A stretch of 64,000 nucleotides of DNA from Ficedula albicollis (taxonomy: Eukaryota > Chordata > Aves > Passeriformes > Muscicapidae), in contig NC_021674.1 in NCBI RefSeq assembly GCF_000247815.1, positions 76,757,360 through 76,821,359 of the forward strand, read 5' to 3'. Positions 1-10,200 of the stretch are shown one piece after another. Each line of letters begins with the position of its first letter. Position 1 is the stretch's first letter. Position numbers and translations under genes: made by a program. The notes beneath the pieces are model-generated. The model did not search any database, was not told the DNA's origin, and saw nothing but the letters and a program-made list of their open reading frames with translations.

Positions 1-245
1 GTTAGGGTTAGGGTTAGGGTTAGTGATTAGGTTTAGGATTTGGGGTTAGCTTTTGGGTTAGGATTAGTGTTAGGGTTTAGGTTTAGGTTTAGGGTTAGGT
101 TTAGTGTTAGGGTTAGTGTTAGTTTTAGACTTTGGGTTGGATTAGGGTTAGGGTTAGGTTGGTCTTGGGTTTAAGTGTAGGGTTAGGATTAGTGGTTTGT
201 GTAAGTTTTAGGGTTTAGGGTTAGGGTTAGGTTTTGGGTCAGGGT
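1..245 (+). repeat. Degenerate telomere-like TTAGGG array, block 1
   Basis: The window opens with four clean TTAGGG units and then decays into variants such as TTTAGG, TTAGTG and TTTTGGG. All units have the G-rich strand on +. In a vertebrate chromosome the G-rich strand runs toward the chromosome tip, so an array at the left edge of a contig would be expected to read CCCTAA. This block is therefore interstitial, inverted, or on a contig whose orientation differs from the usual convention. It passes into the CCGG-rich satellite at about 246. Confidence 0.9.
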
Positions 246-1000
246 GTGTATTTCAGGGTGAAATTTTTACCGGGTTGTCTATTTCCGGATATCTTTACTT
301 CCCGGATTTTTTTCTTCTTGGTAGTCTATTTCCAGGTAGGGTTATTTCCGTTTTGTCTATTTTTGGGTTTGCTTATTTCCGGGATGTCTATTTCCGTGTA
401 GGGTTATTTCCTGGGATAGTTACTTCCGTGTTGTCTATTTCTGAATAGGGTTCTCTTCGGGAAGTTTATTTCCGGATATCGTTTTATTCGGATTGTCTAT
501 TTCCGGGTTGGGCTATTTACGGGTATGGTTATGTCTGGGTAGGGTTACTTGCGGGTTTACTTTTCCCTGGTAGCCTTACTTCCAGATTTTCCACTTAGGG
601 GTAGGCTTTCTTCCCGGTAGGGCTATATCTGAATAGGGGTATTTCCAGGTTTTCCATTTCCGATAAGGGGTATTTTCGGATAATCAACTTCCGGGAGGTG
701 TTTACTTCCGGGTATGGTTATTTCCGGGTTGTCAATTTCAGGGTAGGGTTATTTCCGTGTTGTCTATTTCCACGTAGGTTTAACACCGGGAAGGGTTATT
801 TCCGGGTTTTCTATTTCCGGGTAGGATTCTTTCCGGAAAGGGTTATATCCGGGTTGTTTATTTCCAGGTTGGGTTATTTATGGGTATGGTTATTTCTGGG
901 TAGGGTTACATCCGGGTTGACTTTTCCCGGGTTGTCTTACTTCCGGGTAAGGTTACTTCCGGGTAGGGTTACTTCCGGGAAGGGTTATTTCTGCCTTCCT
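246..1000 (+). repeat. CCGG-rich 15-16 bp satellite interleaved with telomere-like GTAGGGTTA
   Basis: A diverged tandem repeat alternates two related subunits, approximately GGGTAGGGTTATTTCC (16 bp) and GGGTTGTCTATTTCC (15 bp), giving a composite period near 31 bp. The TTTCCGGG core is CpG-bearing, unlike the flanking AT-rich DNA. The TAGGGTTA half suggests an origin from telomere-like sequence. An open frame at 698-1024 only reflects the repeat and is not a gene. Units near 690-980 are the most regular. Confidence 0.85.
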
Positions 1001-1011
1001 GAATGCTGTAT

Positions 1012-1416
1012 TATATCTTCTTGACTGAGTAGCTTCCCTTATTTTTCTGGCAGAGAATGAGACGTAAAAGGAGTTTTGCTGACTACAAATAGGATCAGCA
1101 ATCTGTCAACTTCTTCACTGCTGCTCAAGGCAACAATGATGTTTAAACAAGATGTTTAAAACCAAACTTTCTGATTTTCTGCGCAGGTGATAGAATTAAC
1201 AGGCAGGCAAGGAGTCCCAGGAAAGACACACAAGTTACTCCTCCTGCAGGCAAAAAGCCACTGGCTTTATATGCTAGTTTATGTATTTTTATGTCAGAGC
1301 AGTTGTATGAAGCTGCTCAGGTTCTCATACCTTGTCAATAATTGCAAGCATTAGAGAAGTTAAAATATTGGCATGAAGCAGAGCAGAAAGTGTGTGGCCT
1401 GTCAGAAGCTATTTTC
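1012..1416. other. Non-repetitive island between satellite and telomere-like array
   Basis: About 400 bp of ordinary-composition sequence sits between the CCGG satellite and the main TTAGGG-type array. I see no long open frame, no terminal repeats and no transposon consensus. A TATATAAAG-like string can be read on the minus strand near 1267, which is compatible with an LTR fragment but not enough to call one. Its edges coincide with the array edges, so it is either an insertion into an older array or ancestral sequence flanked by later array growth. Confidence 0.5.
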
Positions 1417-1923
1417 TATGTTAGGGTCAGGGTTAGGGTCAGGGTTAAGGTTAGGGTTAGTGTTTAGGGTAAGGGCTGGGGTTAGGCTTAGAGTTAGAGT
1501 TAGGGTTAGGGTTAGGGTTAGGGTTAGGGTTAGTGTTAGGGTTAGGGTTAGGGTTAGGGTTAGGGTTAGGGCTAGGGTTAGGGTTAGGGTTAGAGTTTGA
1601 GTTAGGGTTAGGGTTAGGGTTAAAGTTAGGTTAGAGTCAGGGTTAAGGTCAGGGTAAGGGTTAGGGTTAGAGTTAGGGTTAGCTTGAGGGTTAGGGTTAG
1701 CTTCAGGGTTAGGGTTAGGGGTTAGGGTTAGGGTTTCAAGTAAATTTAGGGTTAGGGGTTAGGGGTTAAGGTAAGGGTTATGGTTAGGGGTTATGGGTTC
1801 AATTTAAGCTTAGGGTTAGGGTTTTAGGAGTAGGGTTGTGGTTAGGGGTTAGGGGTAGGGTTAGTGAGTTGAGTTAGGGTTTAGGGTTAGGGTTAGGTTT
1901 GGGAATAAGGGGTTAGGATTAGA

Positions 1924-1955
<32 letters not shown>

Positions 1956-2330
1956 GTTCGGTTTAGTGTTAGATTTAGGGGTTCGGGTTAGGGTTAGGTT
2001 TAGAGTGTTGATTTATGTTTTAAGTTTAAGGTTAGGGGTAGGTTTGTGGTTAGGGTTTAGGGTTACGGTTATAGGGTTAGGGGTTAGGGTTAGGGTTAGG
2101 TTTAGGGGTTAGGGTTAGGGTTTAGGGGTTAGGGTAAGGGTTATCGTTAGTGGTTAGGTGTTCAAGTTAGGGTTAGGGTTAGGTTTAGGGTGAGGTTTAG
2201 GTTTAGGGTTGGGGTTAGGGTGGGAGTGAGGGTTAGGGTTAGGGTTAGGATTACGGTTAAGGTTAGTGGTGTTAGGGTTATTGTTAGGGGTATGGTTAGG
2301 GTTGGGTTAGGGTTTGGGTTAGGGTTAGGG

Positions 2331-2528
2331 TCAGGGTCAGGGTCAGGGTCAGGGTCAGGGTCAGGGTCAGGGTCAGGGTCAGGGTCAGGGTCAGGGTCAG
2401 GGTCAGGGTCAGGGTCAGGGTCAGGGTCAGGGTCAGGGTCAGGGTCAGGGTCAGGGTCAGGGTCAGGGTCAGGGTCAGGGTCAGGGTCAGGGTCAGGGTC
2501 AGGGTCAGGGTCAGGGTCAGGGTCAGGG
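2331..2528 (+). repeat. Perfect (TCAGGG)33 variant telomere block
   Basis: Thirty-three uninterrupted copies of TCAGGG span exactly 198 bp inside the degenerate array. They end in a TCTAGGG junction and return to TTAGGG units. A shorter second cluster of TCAGGG/TCAGAG follows at about 2595-2628. Its homogeneity, against the heavily mutated neighbours, suggests recent local expansion of one variant unit. TCAGGG is a recognised telomere variant in vertebrates, and GGGTCA resembles a nuclear-receptor half-site. Confidence 0.95.
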
Positions 2529-3620
2529 TCTAGGGTTAGGGTTAGGGTTAGGGTTAGGGTTAGGTTAGGGTTAGGGTTAGGGTTAGGGTTAGGGTCAGGG
2601 TCAGGGTCAGGGTCAGAGTCAGAGTCAGGCTTTAGGTTTAGGGTTAGGGTTAGGGTTTGGTTAGGGGTTTTACGTACGGTTAGGGTTAGGGTTAGGGGTT
2701 AGGTTTAGGCTTAGGGGGTAGGGTTAGTGTTAGGGTTAGAGTTTATAGTGAGGGTAAGGGTTAGGGGTTAGGGGTTAGGGTTGGGGATTAGGGTGAGGAG
2801 TTAGGTTTAGGGTTAGGGGTTAGGGTTAGGGTTGGGGGTTAGGCTTGAGTTTAGGGTTATGGTTAGGGTTAGCGTTAGGTTTAGTGTTAGGGCTAGGCTT
2901 TATGGTTAGGGTTCGGGTTAGGGTCAGACATTAGGGTTAGGGGTTAGGGGTTAGGGTTAGGGCATGGGTTAGGGGTTAGGGTTAGGATTAGGGCTTAGGT
3001 TAAGGGTTAGGGTTAGGGTTTCGGTTTATGGTCAGGGTCACGGGTTAGGTTTAGGGTTTGGGCGTTAAGGTTAGGTTTACGGTTAGGGTTAGGGTTAGGG
3101 TTAGGGTTAGGGTTAGGGTTAGGGTTAGCGTTATGGATTAGGTTTAGGGGTAGGGTTAAGGGTTAGGGCTTAGGGTTAGGGGTTAGTGTTAGGGTTAGGT
3201 CAGTGTTCCTGTTTGGGTTAGAATTAAGGTTAGGTTTAGGGGTTAGGGTAAGGGGTCGGGTTAGGGTTACGGTTGGGTTCGGGTAAGGGTTAGGGTTTAT
3301 GTTAGTGTTAGGGTTAGGGTTAAGGTTAGGGTTAGGGTTAGTCTTAGGGTTAGGGTAAGCATTTAGGTTTATGGTTTAGCGTTAGGGTAGGGTTAGGGTT
3401 AGGGTTAGGGCTTGGGTGAGGATTAGGTTTAGGATCAGCTTTAGGGTAAGGGTCAGGGTGAGGGTCAGGGATAGGGTCAGACTCAGGGTTAGGGTTAGGG
3501 GTTGGGTTAAGTTTGGGTTTAGGGTTTGGGGTTAGTGTAATGTTTAGGGTTAGGCTTTGGGGTTAGGGGTTAAGTTTAGGTTTAGTGTTATGGTTTGGGG
3601 TTAGGGTTAGGTTTAGTGTT

Positions 3621-3623
<3 letters not shown>

Positions 3624-3716
<93 letters not shown>
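3624..3716 (+). repeat. C homopolymer, 93 nt, inside telomere-like array
   Basis: An uninterrupted run of 93 C replaces part of the G-rich telomere-like strand, beginning after ...GTTAGT and ending directly at TTAGGG. It is C-rich on the same strand on which the surrounding array is G-rich, so simple slippage of GGG within the hexamer would give the opposite base. The poly-Pro and poly-Gly frames across it are artefacts. True length is uncertain because long homopolymers are error-prone in sequencing. Confidence 0.85.
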
Positions 3717-4194
3717 TTAGGGTTAGGGTTAGGGTTAGGGTTAGGTTTTGGGTTTAGGTGTAGGGTTAGGGTAAGTATCAGGGTCAAGGTCAGTGTTTAG
3801 GGTTACAGTTAGGGTTAGGGTTAAGGTAGGTGTTAGGGTGAGCGTTAGGGTGAGGGTAGGTGTTAGTGTTAGTGTTCGGGATTAGTGTTATGTTTAGTGG
3901 TTAGGGTTAGGTTTATGGTTAGGGGTTATGGTTATGGGTTAGGCTTAGAGTTCAGGGTTAGTATTAGGGTTAGGATTAGAGTTTAGGTGTTAGTGTTAGG
4001 GTTAGGATTTGGGATTATGGGATAGGGTTTGGGTTTAGTTTTAGGGTTAGGGTTAGGAGTTCGGGTTAGTGTCATGGTCAGGGGTTAGGGTTACTGTATG
4101 GCATTAAGGTTAGGTTAAGTTTTAGGGTTAGCGTTAGGGTTAGGGTTAGTTTTAAGGTCTTGGATTTGGGTTAGGGTTAGGTTTAGTGGTTTGT

Positions 4195-4245
<51 letters not shown>

Positions 4246-4266
4246 TTTGGGTTTAGTGTTAGGGTT

Positions 4267-4606
4267 ATGGTTAGGGTTAGCGTTAGGGTTGGGTTAGGGT
4301 TAGAGTTAAGGTTGGGGTTGGGGTTGGGGTTAGGGTTAATGGTTTGGATTAGGTTTAGGGTTAGGGGTTAGGTTTAGGGGTTATGGTTTAGGGTTAGGGT
4401 TAGGGCTAGTGCTATTTCTCCGGTTAGGTTAGGGTCATGGTTAGGGTTAGCGTTAGGGTTGGGTTAGGGTTAGAGTTAAGGTTGGGGTTGGGGTTGGGGT
4501 TAGGGTTAATGGTTTGGATTAGGTTTAGGGTTAGGGGTTAGGTTTAGGGGTTATGGTTTAGGGTTAGGGTTAGGGCTAGTGCTATTTCTCCGGTTAGGTT
4601 AGGGTC
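4267..4606 (+). repeat. Perfect 170-bp tandem duplication in telomere-like array
   Basis: Copies 4267-4436 and 4437-4606 match at every position I compared, at a constant offset of 170. Each contains a triple GGGGTT stretch, TTAATGGTTTGG, and the non-telomeric string GCTATTTCTCCGG near its end. The array around it is highly diverged, so an exact 170-bp copy marks a recent event such as unequal exchange, or an assembly duplication. Confidence 0.93.
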
Positions 4607-4868
4607 AGGGTTAGTGTTTGGGTTAGGGTTAGGGTTAGCGTTAGGGGTTAGTGTTAGGGTCTGGGTTAGGGTTTAGGGTTAGGAGTTAGGGTTAGGGGTT
4701 AGGGGTTAGGTTTACGAGTAGGGTCAGTGTGATGGTCAGGGTCAGGGTTTAGGGGGTTTCTTAGATTTAGGTTTAGGGTTAGGGTTAGGGTCATGGCTAC
4801 AGTTAGGGTCAAGTTCAGGGTTAGGGTTAGGATTAGGGTAAGAATATGGGTTAGGGTTAGGCTTAGGG

Positions 4869-5395
4869 TTATCCCTTGAATTAGGGTTCTGAGGGATAGG
4901 GTTATGGTTATTGGTAAGTTAAGGATAGGCTGAGTGTTAGGTTTTTTCTTTGACATAGGCTTAGGTTTAGGTTTAGTATTCGGATTAGGGTTATGTTTCG
5001 GCTTCGGGTTATGGTTGAGTTGAGGGTTTGTGATAGGGTTAGGTTTAGGCTTAGGGTTAGGCTTAGTTTTAGATTTAGCCTTAGGGATAGGGTTAGGTTT
5101 AGCGTTAAGTTTAGGCTTAGATTTATCCCGATAATTAGGGTTCAGAGGGATGGGATTATCGTTATTGTTGAGTTCTGGGTTAGGCTTTGTGTTAGGGTTT
5201 TTCTTTGACATAGGTTTAGGGTTAGGGTTAGGATTAGTGGTTGGTTTAGGTTTAGGGTTAGGGTTAATTTGGGGTTTAGGTTTAGTCTTAGGTTTAGTGT
5301 TAGCGTTAGGGTTAGGGTTAAGGGTAGGCTTTTGCTTAGGGTTAGGTTTAGAGTTGGGTTTAGTGTTAGGACTTTTCTTTGATATATGCTTAGGG
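4869..5395 (+). repeat. Spacer cassette copies A-C within telomere-like array
   Basis: A roughly 95-bp cassette recurs: TTATCCC, then an AATTAGGGTTC segment, then GAGGGATRGG, then a T-rich string ending TTCTTTGACATAGG. The terminal string lies at 4946-4959 (copy A), 5201-5214 (copy B) and, mutated to TTCTTTGATATATG, at 5375-5388 (copy C, partial). Two further copies occur beyond the solo LTR. The cassette gives the array a higher-order organisation that is absent from the 1421-4700 part. Confidence 0.8.
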
Positions 5396-5607
5396 TTAGG
5401 GTTAGGTTTAGGTTTAGGGTTAGGGTTGAGTTGGGTGTTAGTGTTAGGGTTAGTCTTAAGCTTACGGTAAGGGTTAGTGTTAGAGTTAGGGTTAGGGTTT
5501 GGGTTAGGGTTAGGGTTAGCCTTAGGGTTAGAGTTATGTTTAGTGTTACGGTTAAGGTTAGGGTTAGGGTTAGTGTAAGAGTTAGGGTTAGGGTTAGGAA
5601 ATGTATC

Positions 5608-6034
5608 TGTTCCCCGGGGGAGTTCTCTTCCACCCCAGTCCTCTGCAGGCGTTCTGATAGGTTCAGGAACGCCCGTAGCAGACCTCAGTTACACGCTAGC
5701 GGAGAAAAGGCTTGAGACCCCTGTTCCAGGCATTCCAGAAGCATTTATTGTCTGAAGGGAAACTGGTCACAGAAGTCCGATCGGGGAGTGTTACAAAGGT
5801 CTTAAATAGGTCTCTAGCGGATTCAAAATCTAACCAATAAAAGCTTGTACATGACAAACTTACCAATTACCTTAAAATCCTAGGTGAGAAAATAAACCTA
5901 TTACAATCCTACTTTAAAAGCCAATAAAAAGAGTTTCGATTCCTGAAAGTGACACATGCAATGAGGAATTCGAATTATCTCCTTAAGAGACAAGATGCCA
6001 GGGGCCTCATCTGGGGAAAGCAACATCCTCTACA
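5608..6034 (-). mobile_element. Solo LTR (427 bp), avian ERV type, inserted in telomere-like array
   Basis: Read on the minus strand the segment begins TGTAGAGG (at 6034) and ends GGGGAACA (at 5608), giving the TG...CA termini of retroviral LTRs. Internally, in minus orientation, it has ATTGG (reverse CCAAT) boxes, a TATTTAAG TATA-like element at 5801-5808, and an AATAAA polyadenylation signal at 5744-5749, in the expected U3-R-U5 order. Telomere-like arrays abut both ends apart from a short string (5600-5607). I see no coding region and no second LTR, so this is best read as a solo LTR. No convincing target-site duplication is visible, which is hard to judge in a repeat target. Family not determined. 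Confidence 0.78.
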
Positions 6035-6974
6035 GTTAGGGTTAGGGTTAGGGTTAGGGTTAGGGTTAGGTTTAGGGTTAGGGTTAGCGTTAGGCTTTGG
6101 GTTATGGTTAGTGTTAGGGTTAGGGTTAAGGTTAGAGTTAGGGTTTGGGTTAGGGTTAGGGTTAGAGTTAGGATTAGATTTTGGTTTAGGTTTAAGGTTA
6201 GGGTTAGGGTTAGGGTTAGGGTTAGGGTTAGGGTTAGGGTTAGGGTTAGGGTTAGGGTTAGGGTTAGGGTTAGGGTTAGGGTTAGGGTTAGGGTTAGGGT
6301 TAGGGTTAGGGTTAGGGTTAGGCTCAGGGTTATCCCCAGAATTAGGGTTCAGAAGGGATAGGGTTATGTTTATTGTTGGGTTTGGGGTTAGGCTTAGTGT
6401 TAGGGTTTTTCTTTGACATAGGCTTAGGGTTAGGTTTAGGCTTGGATTTAGGCTTTGGTTTCGGCTTATTATTAGGGTTAGGGATAGGGTTTGGGTTACG
6501 GTTAGGTTTAGGGTTAAGTTTAGGGTTAGGGTTGAGTTGGGAGTTAGTTTTAGGGTTAGGCTTAGGGTTATGGTTTGGTTTAGGTTTAGGTTTAGCCTTA
6601 GCATTAGGGTTAAGGTTAGGTTTAGGCTTAGGGTTAGGTTTAGGGTTAGGATTAGAGTTAGTGTTAGGTTTAAGTTTAGGATTATCCCCAGAATTAGGTT
6701 TCAGAGGAATAGGGTCATGGGTTTTTTTTGGTTTTATGGTTAGGCTTCGTGTTAGGGTTTTTTTTTGACATAGGCTTAGGGTTATGGTTGGGATTAGGGT
6801 TAGGTTTAGATTTCGAGTTATGATTGAGCTGGGGGTTAGTGTTAGGGTTAGGGTTATGGTTAGGGTTAGGGTTAGCATTAGGGTTAGGGTTAGGCTTGGT
6901 CTTAGGGTTAGGGTTAGTTTTAGTCTTAAGGTTAGGGTTAGTTTTAGGCTTAAGGTTAGGGTTAGTCTTAGTGT
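6035..6974 (+). repeat. Telomere-like array, block 3, with 20 perfect TTAGGG copies
   Basis: Immediately after the solo LTR the TTAGGG array resumes. Positions 6198-6317 are exactly 20 uninterrupted TTAGGG copies, the longest canonical run in the window. Then come spacer cassette copies D (terminal string at 6409-6422) and E (6761-6774, with a longer T run), about 352 bp apart. Variants TTAGGC and TTTAGG are common here. Predicted VR, GL, NP and TL dipeptide frames are translation artefacts. Confidence 0.92.
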
Positions 6975-6975
6975 T

Positions 6976-7149
6976 ACAGGAGTAGCCTGTCCGGAAGTCC
7001 TGCTCCCACCTACCCCTTTGTCTCAAGTTGTCAAAGAGCCTGGCTGTGACCATGCAAGCTCCGTTAGCATGATAATGGGAAAAATTCTTTAAGCTCGAAC
7101 AAAATAAAGCCAATCCCAGACACCACCATACAAGTTTATATACTCAACC
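6976..7149. other. Short non-repeat island in the telomere-like region
   Basis: About 174 bp of normal-complexity sequence interrupt the array between blocks 3 and 4. It contains AATAAAGCC near 7103 and TTTATATA near 7135. That looks like LTR-type promoter or poly(A) material, but termini and duplications are not evident. I assign no function. Confidence 0.4.
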
Positions 7150-7280
7150 TAGGGTTAGGATTAGGGTTAGGGTGAGAGTTAGTTTTAGGCTTAGGCTTAG
7201 GGTTAGGTTTAGATTTAGGCTTAGGTTTAGGCTTTGGGTTAAATTGAGGTTTCAGTTTATGGTTATACCTCGGGTTACAG
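7150..7280 (+). repeat. Telomere-like array, block 4 (innermost)
   Basis: The last TTAGGG-derived stretch is heavily diverged toward TTAGGC and TTTAGG units. It fades into unique sequence at about 7280, marking the inner boundary of the telomere-like region. Beyond it I see no further TTAGGG tract in the window. Confidence 0.85.
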
Positions 7281-10200
7281 TACAGAAAATAGCAAAGACC
7301 CGAGGTTCTGGGAGTCTACAACTACAAATGGCCTGCCAGGGAGAATGCAGGAGCACCATAACAAAGCTCCATCCACATATTTCTGCTTTCCTTAGTTCTC
7401 ACATATTCTACAGGTACCATGAAATGGATCCTTCAGAATATATCCTGTACCTACGAACTTGTCCAAGAGTTTTCTATATGTATGAGATTAACTGTGTTTT
7501 GATACATATACCAAGGTTTTAATATATTTCTTTTAGCAACACTTAAGGTCGGATCTACACTTTTCTCTGATTATTAGAAATGGCTTTTTTTTTTGTTCCA
7601 CTAGATCAGTCAGCTGCAATAACTGTCAAATTTTACTCTTAGAGCTTGGAAGATGAGTGACATAGGAAAAATCAGCATTAAGTAGTAGAAAAGCAAAATC
7701 TGTGGAGGAAGAGAACGTCTCTTGCCGTCTGCATGACATTGTAAGCAACAGAGAGGAAACAAAACAAGACATGACATTGTACTTGACTGCAGTTTTAGTG
7801 AGTTCCACTAAAGGATCTTTTAGTTTTTTTGACTAACACAATGCTTTATAAAAATACATCTAATTGAAGAACAGTTTTCCAACCATCTTTGTTTTAGCAA
7901 CCATGACACAGTGGGGATAAATGAGGAAATAGTTCTCTCTAGCAAATACTCTCAAAGATTAATTACAAACAATTCAAATTTCTAATATAATTATTTTTTA
8001 ATTTAGTGTGGTTTACAAGTAGATCATAATTTACTTTTAATATATTATTCCATTTTCACTCTGCAATTTGCAAAAATAATTTCACAGGTGTGGACCCCAT
8101 ATCAGTTTGCGTTTTTTCACTCAGTAGTGGACAGCTAGTTACCTTCATCATATTGCATTATCTCCGCTTTCAATGATAAACATTCACAGTGCAGTAGAGC
8201 AATTATTAGCTAATGAATATCATTGATGAATAATTTATATATAAATTTATAATTTATAGACCTTTTTGGTAACATTTTCACCTACATGTATCACCATTGA
8301 GCTAACAAAACCAAGTACTATGTTCCTGTGGATAATGTAAGTTGAGCCTAATTTTTTGTTTTACAAACAGCAAAATTCAAGGACCTTCAGTAAGGAAAAA
8401 ACCCCATACTTTAGCTCAAATACTCATAGAATTCCCTGTAACAATATTCTTCTAGAACCAGATTTGTTTTGAACGAAGGTTTCAAGGCTAAATGCCCTAT
8501 TTTGACATTTCTGATACAAAAATATATACACCTTGTTTGCGAATAGTTATGTTTCTATGCATATTTATATGAATGTTACATGGCCACTAAGATACTGAAT
8601 AGCTGTAGCTGTATTTCAGGATACAAGGCGGTGCTATTTCTTTTTGAAACTGAAAATAATATGTTGATGTGATCCTGCAGAAAGCAGTAGTAGGGACACA
8701 ATACCTTGTCAAATTGAGTTATTTTAAGAAGCCGACTTCTCTATCTCCAGTTGATTTAACTGTTATGCATTTAAGTCAGATATATATTCATATGTGTGTT
8801 CATGTGAATATATATTAATACATTTCAATAAGCAAGCTTAGCTCTATAACAGACTTTAACTTTGCACTTAATGCTGAATTTAAGTGTTTTCATGCAGTTA
8901 GTGTCTTATATTAAATTAACTTGCATTTTATCATAGAACTAAGGTAGTGGCAACTTAAGGAATGATTCTTTTCTCTACACTGGACATGAGTGGAGGATAT
9001 TAGAACTTTCCAAACCCTAATTTTGCATAAATATTAAATTTACCTGAGCTATTTCCTTATGTTTTTTGCCTTTATGTCAATTAAGTCCCTGTAAAACAAT
9101 GTCAGATCTTATATTTTTTAAATTAAAGCCTAGAAATGTGATGCATTACTTCTCCCCAGTACTGTTACCAACATACATGTTACACCATAAATTGCAAGAC
9201 TCATTTTCTGAGCTTTAGGATGACTGATGTTGTCGTATTTTAGATTTTTTTTTTCTTTTTACAAAGTTCATTAGGCAGCCAGGTGTTGATAATCTTTTTG
9301 AGAAGTAGAAGTAGGTACCTAGCAGAGTCAGGCCCTTGCACAAGAGGCATTTGGTCCTTTCATGGTCCTTCTGAAAACTCACATTTTGTGAAAGAGTTTG
9401 AGGAAACTTAGGCCATGGGCTAATGAAATATCAAGTTAAAAGAACAAAAAGAAACTATTAAAATATGCCATTGTCATCATACAGCTTCCATTATCATAGA
9501 TTTTTCAAAATGTCCATCATGTTAAGATTCATGATCCTGAGAAGAACTTGTGTTATGCTGTACATATGTACAGTTCCACTGAAATTGATGTGATTACTTA
9601 CATAAGAGACATTCATGGCTAATTCTTTGCTGAACTGCAGACCTTAACTTCTATAGATAGTGTTAGAATACATTGCTCACCTTGACAACAGATTCTTCTT
9701 ATATAATCAGTCCAAAAATAAGTATTTTCAGACACCTCCACAACATGCCCAAGTTCTTACATCCTGAGTATCCTAGACAGCATCTTCTGGGACTCAAATA
9801 CTTTGTATTAAGCAGACTGTTAAAATATACTACTAACATCAATGGGCTTGCTTGTTGTTTGGGATTTTTTTTCGCTTGTGGCCTCTGTTGAACTGTAGCC
9901 CAGGTAGGAGTTTTATTGGCCTGTCTCTGCAGTTACATAAAGTTATTTTGAACACAGTTGTACATAGCCACAGAGTCCTGATATTTGTTCGCGGTTTACC
10001 CATTTTGCTTTATGTGGTTCAATCTTTAGCACCTCTCTCCAGCACCTACTTCTAACGTTTAATGTGTATATACTTGTGCACAAAATATTTAAATCCTTTT
10101 ATAAAATAGTCTTAGTGAATCATAAATATTTAGTTACCTAAGTAGGTAATGAAATAGCTTCCACAATTATCAATAAACACAAAGAAATAGTCAAATCTCA

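Larger units (their letters stand above)
1421..5599 (+). repeat. Main degenerate telomere-like TTAGGG array, block 2
   Basis: About 4.2 kb of TTAGGG-derived hexamers and heptamers, always G-rich on +. Short perfect runs occur (for example near 1495-1580 and 3081-3126) among many variants: TTTAGGG, TTAGGGG, TTAGCG, TTAGGC, TCAGGG. Heterogeneous variant content like this is known from proximal telomere and subtelomere DNA in vertebrates. Open frames here encode only VR, GL, SG, NP or TL dipeptide runs expected from translating the hexamer in each frame, and I do not call them as genes. Embedded structures are listed separately. Confidence 0.93.

Noticed and set aside
2190..2702. Ser-Gly repeat protein
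   Set aside because: It is a translation of TCAGGG repeats and continues only while the array avoids stops.
3563..3800. Poly-Gly / poly-Pro small proteins
   Set aside because: Produced by the 93-nt C run within the telomere-like array.
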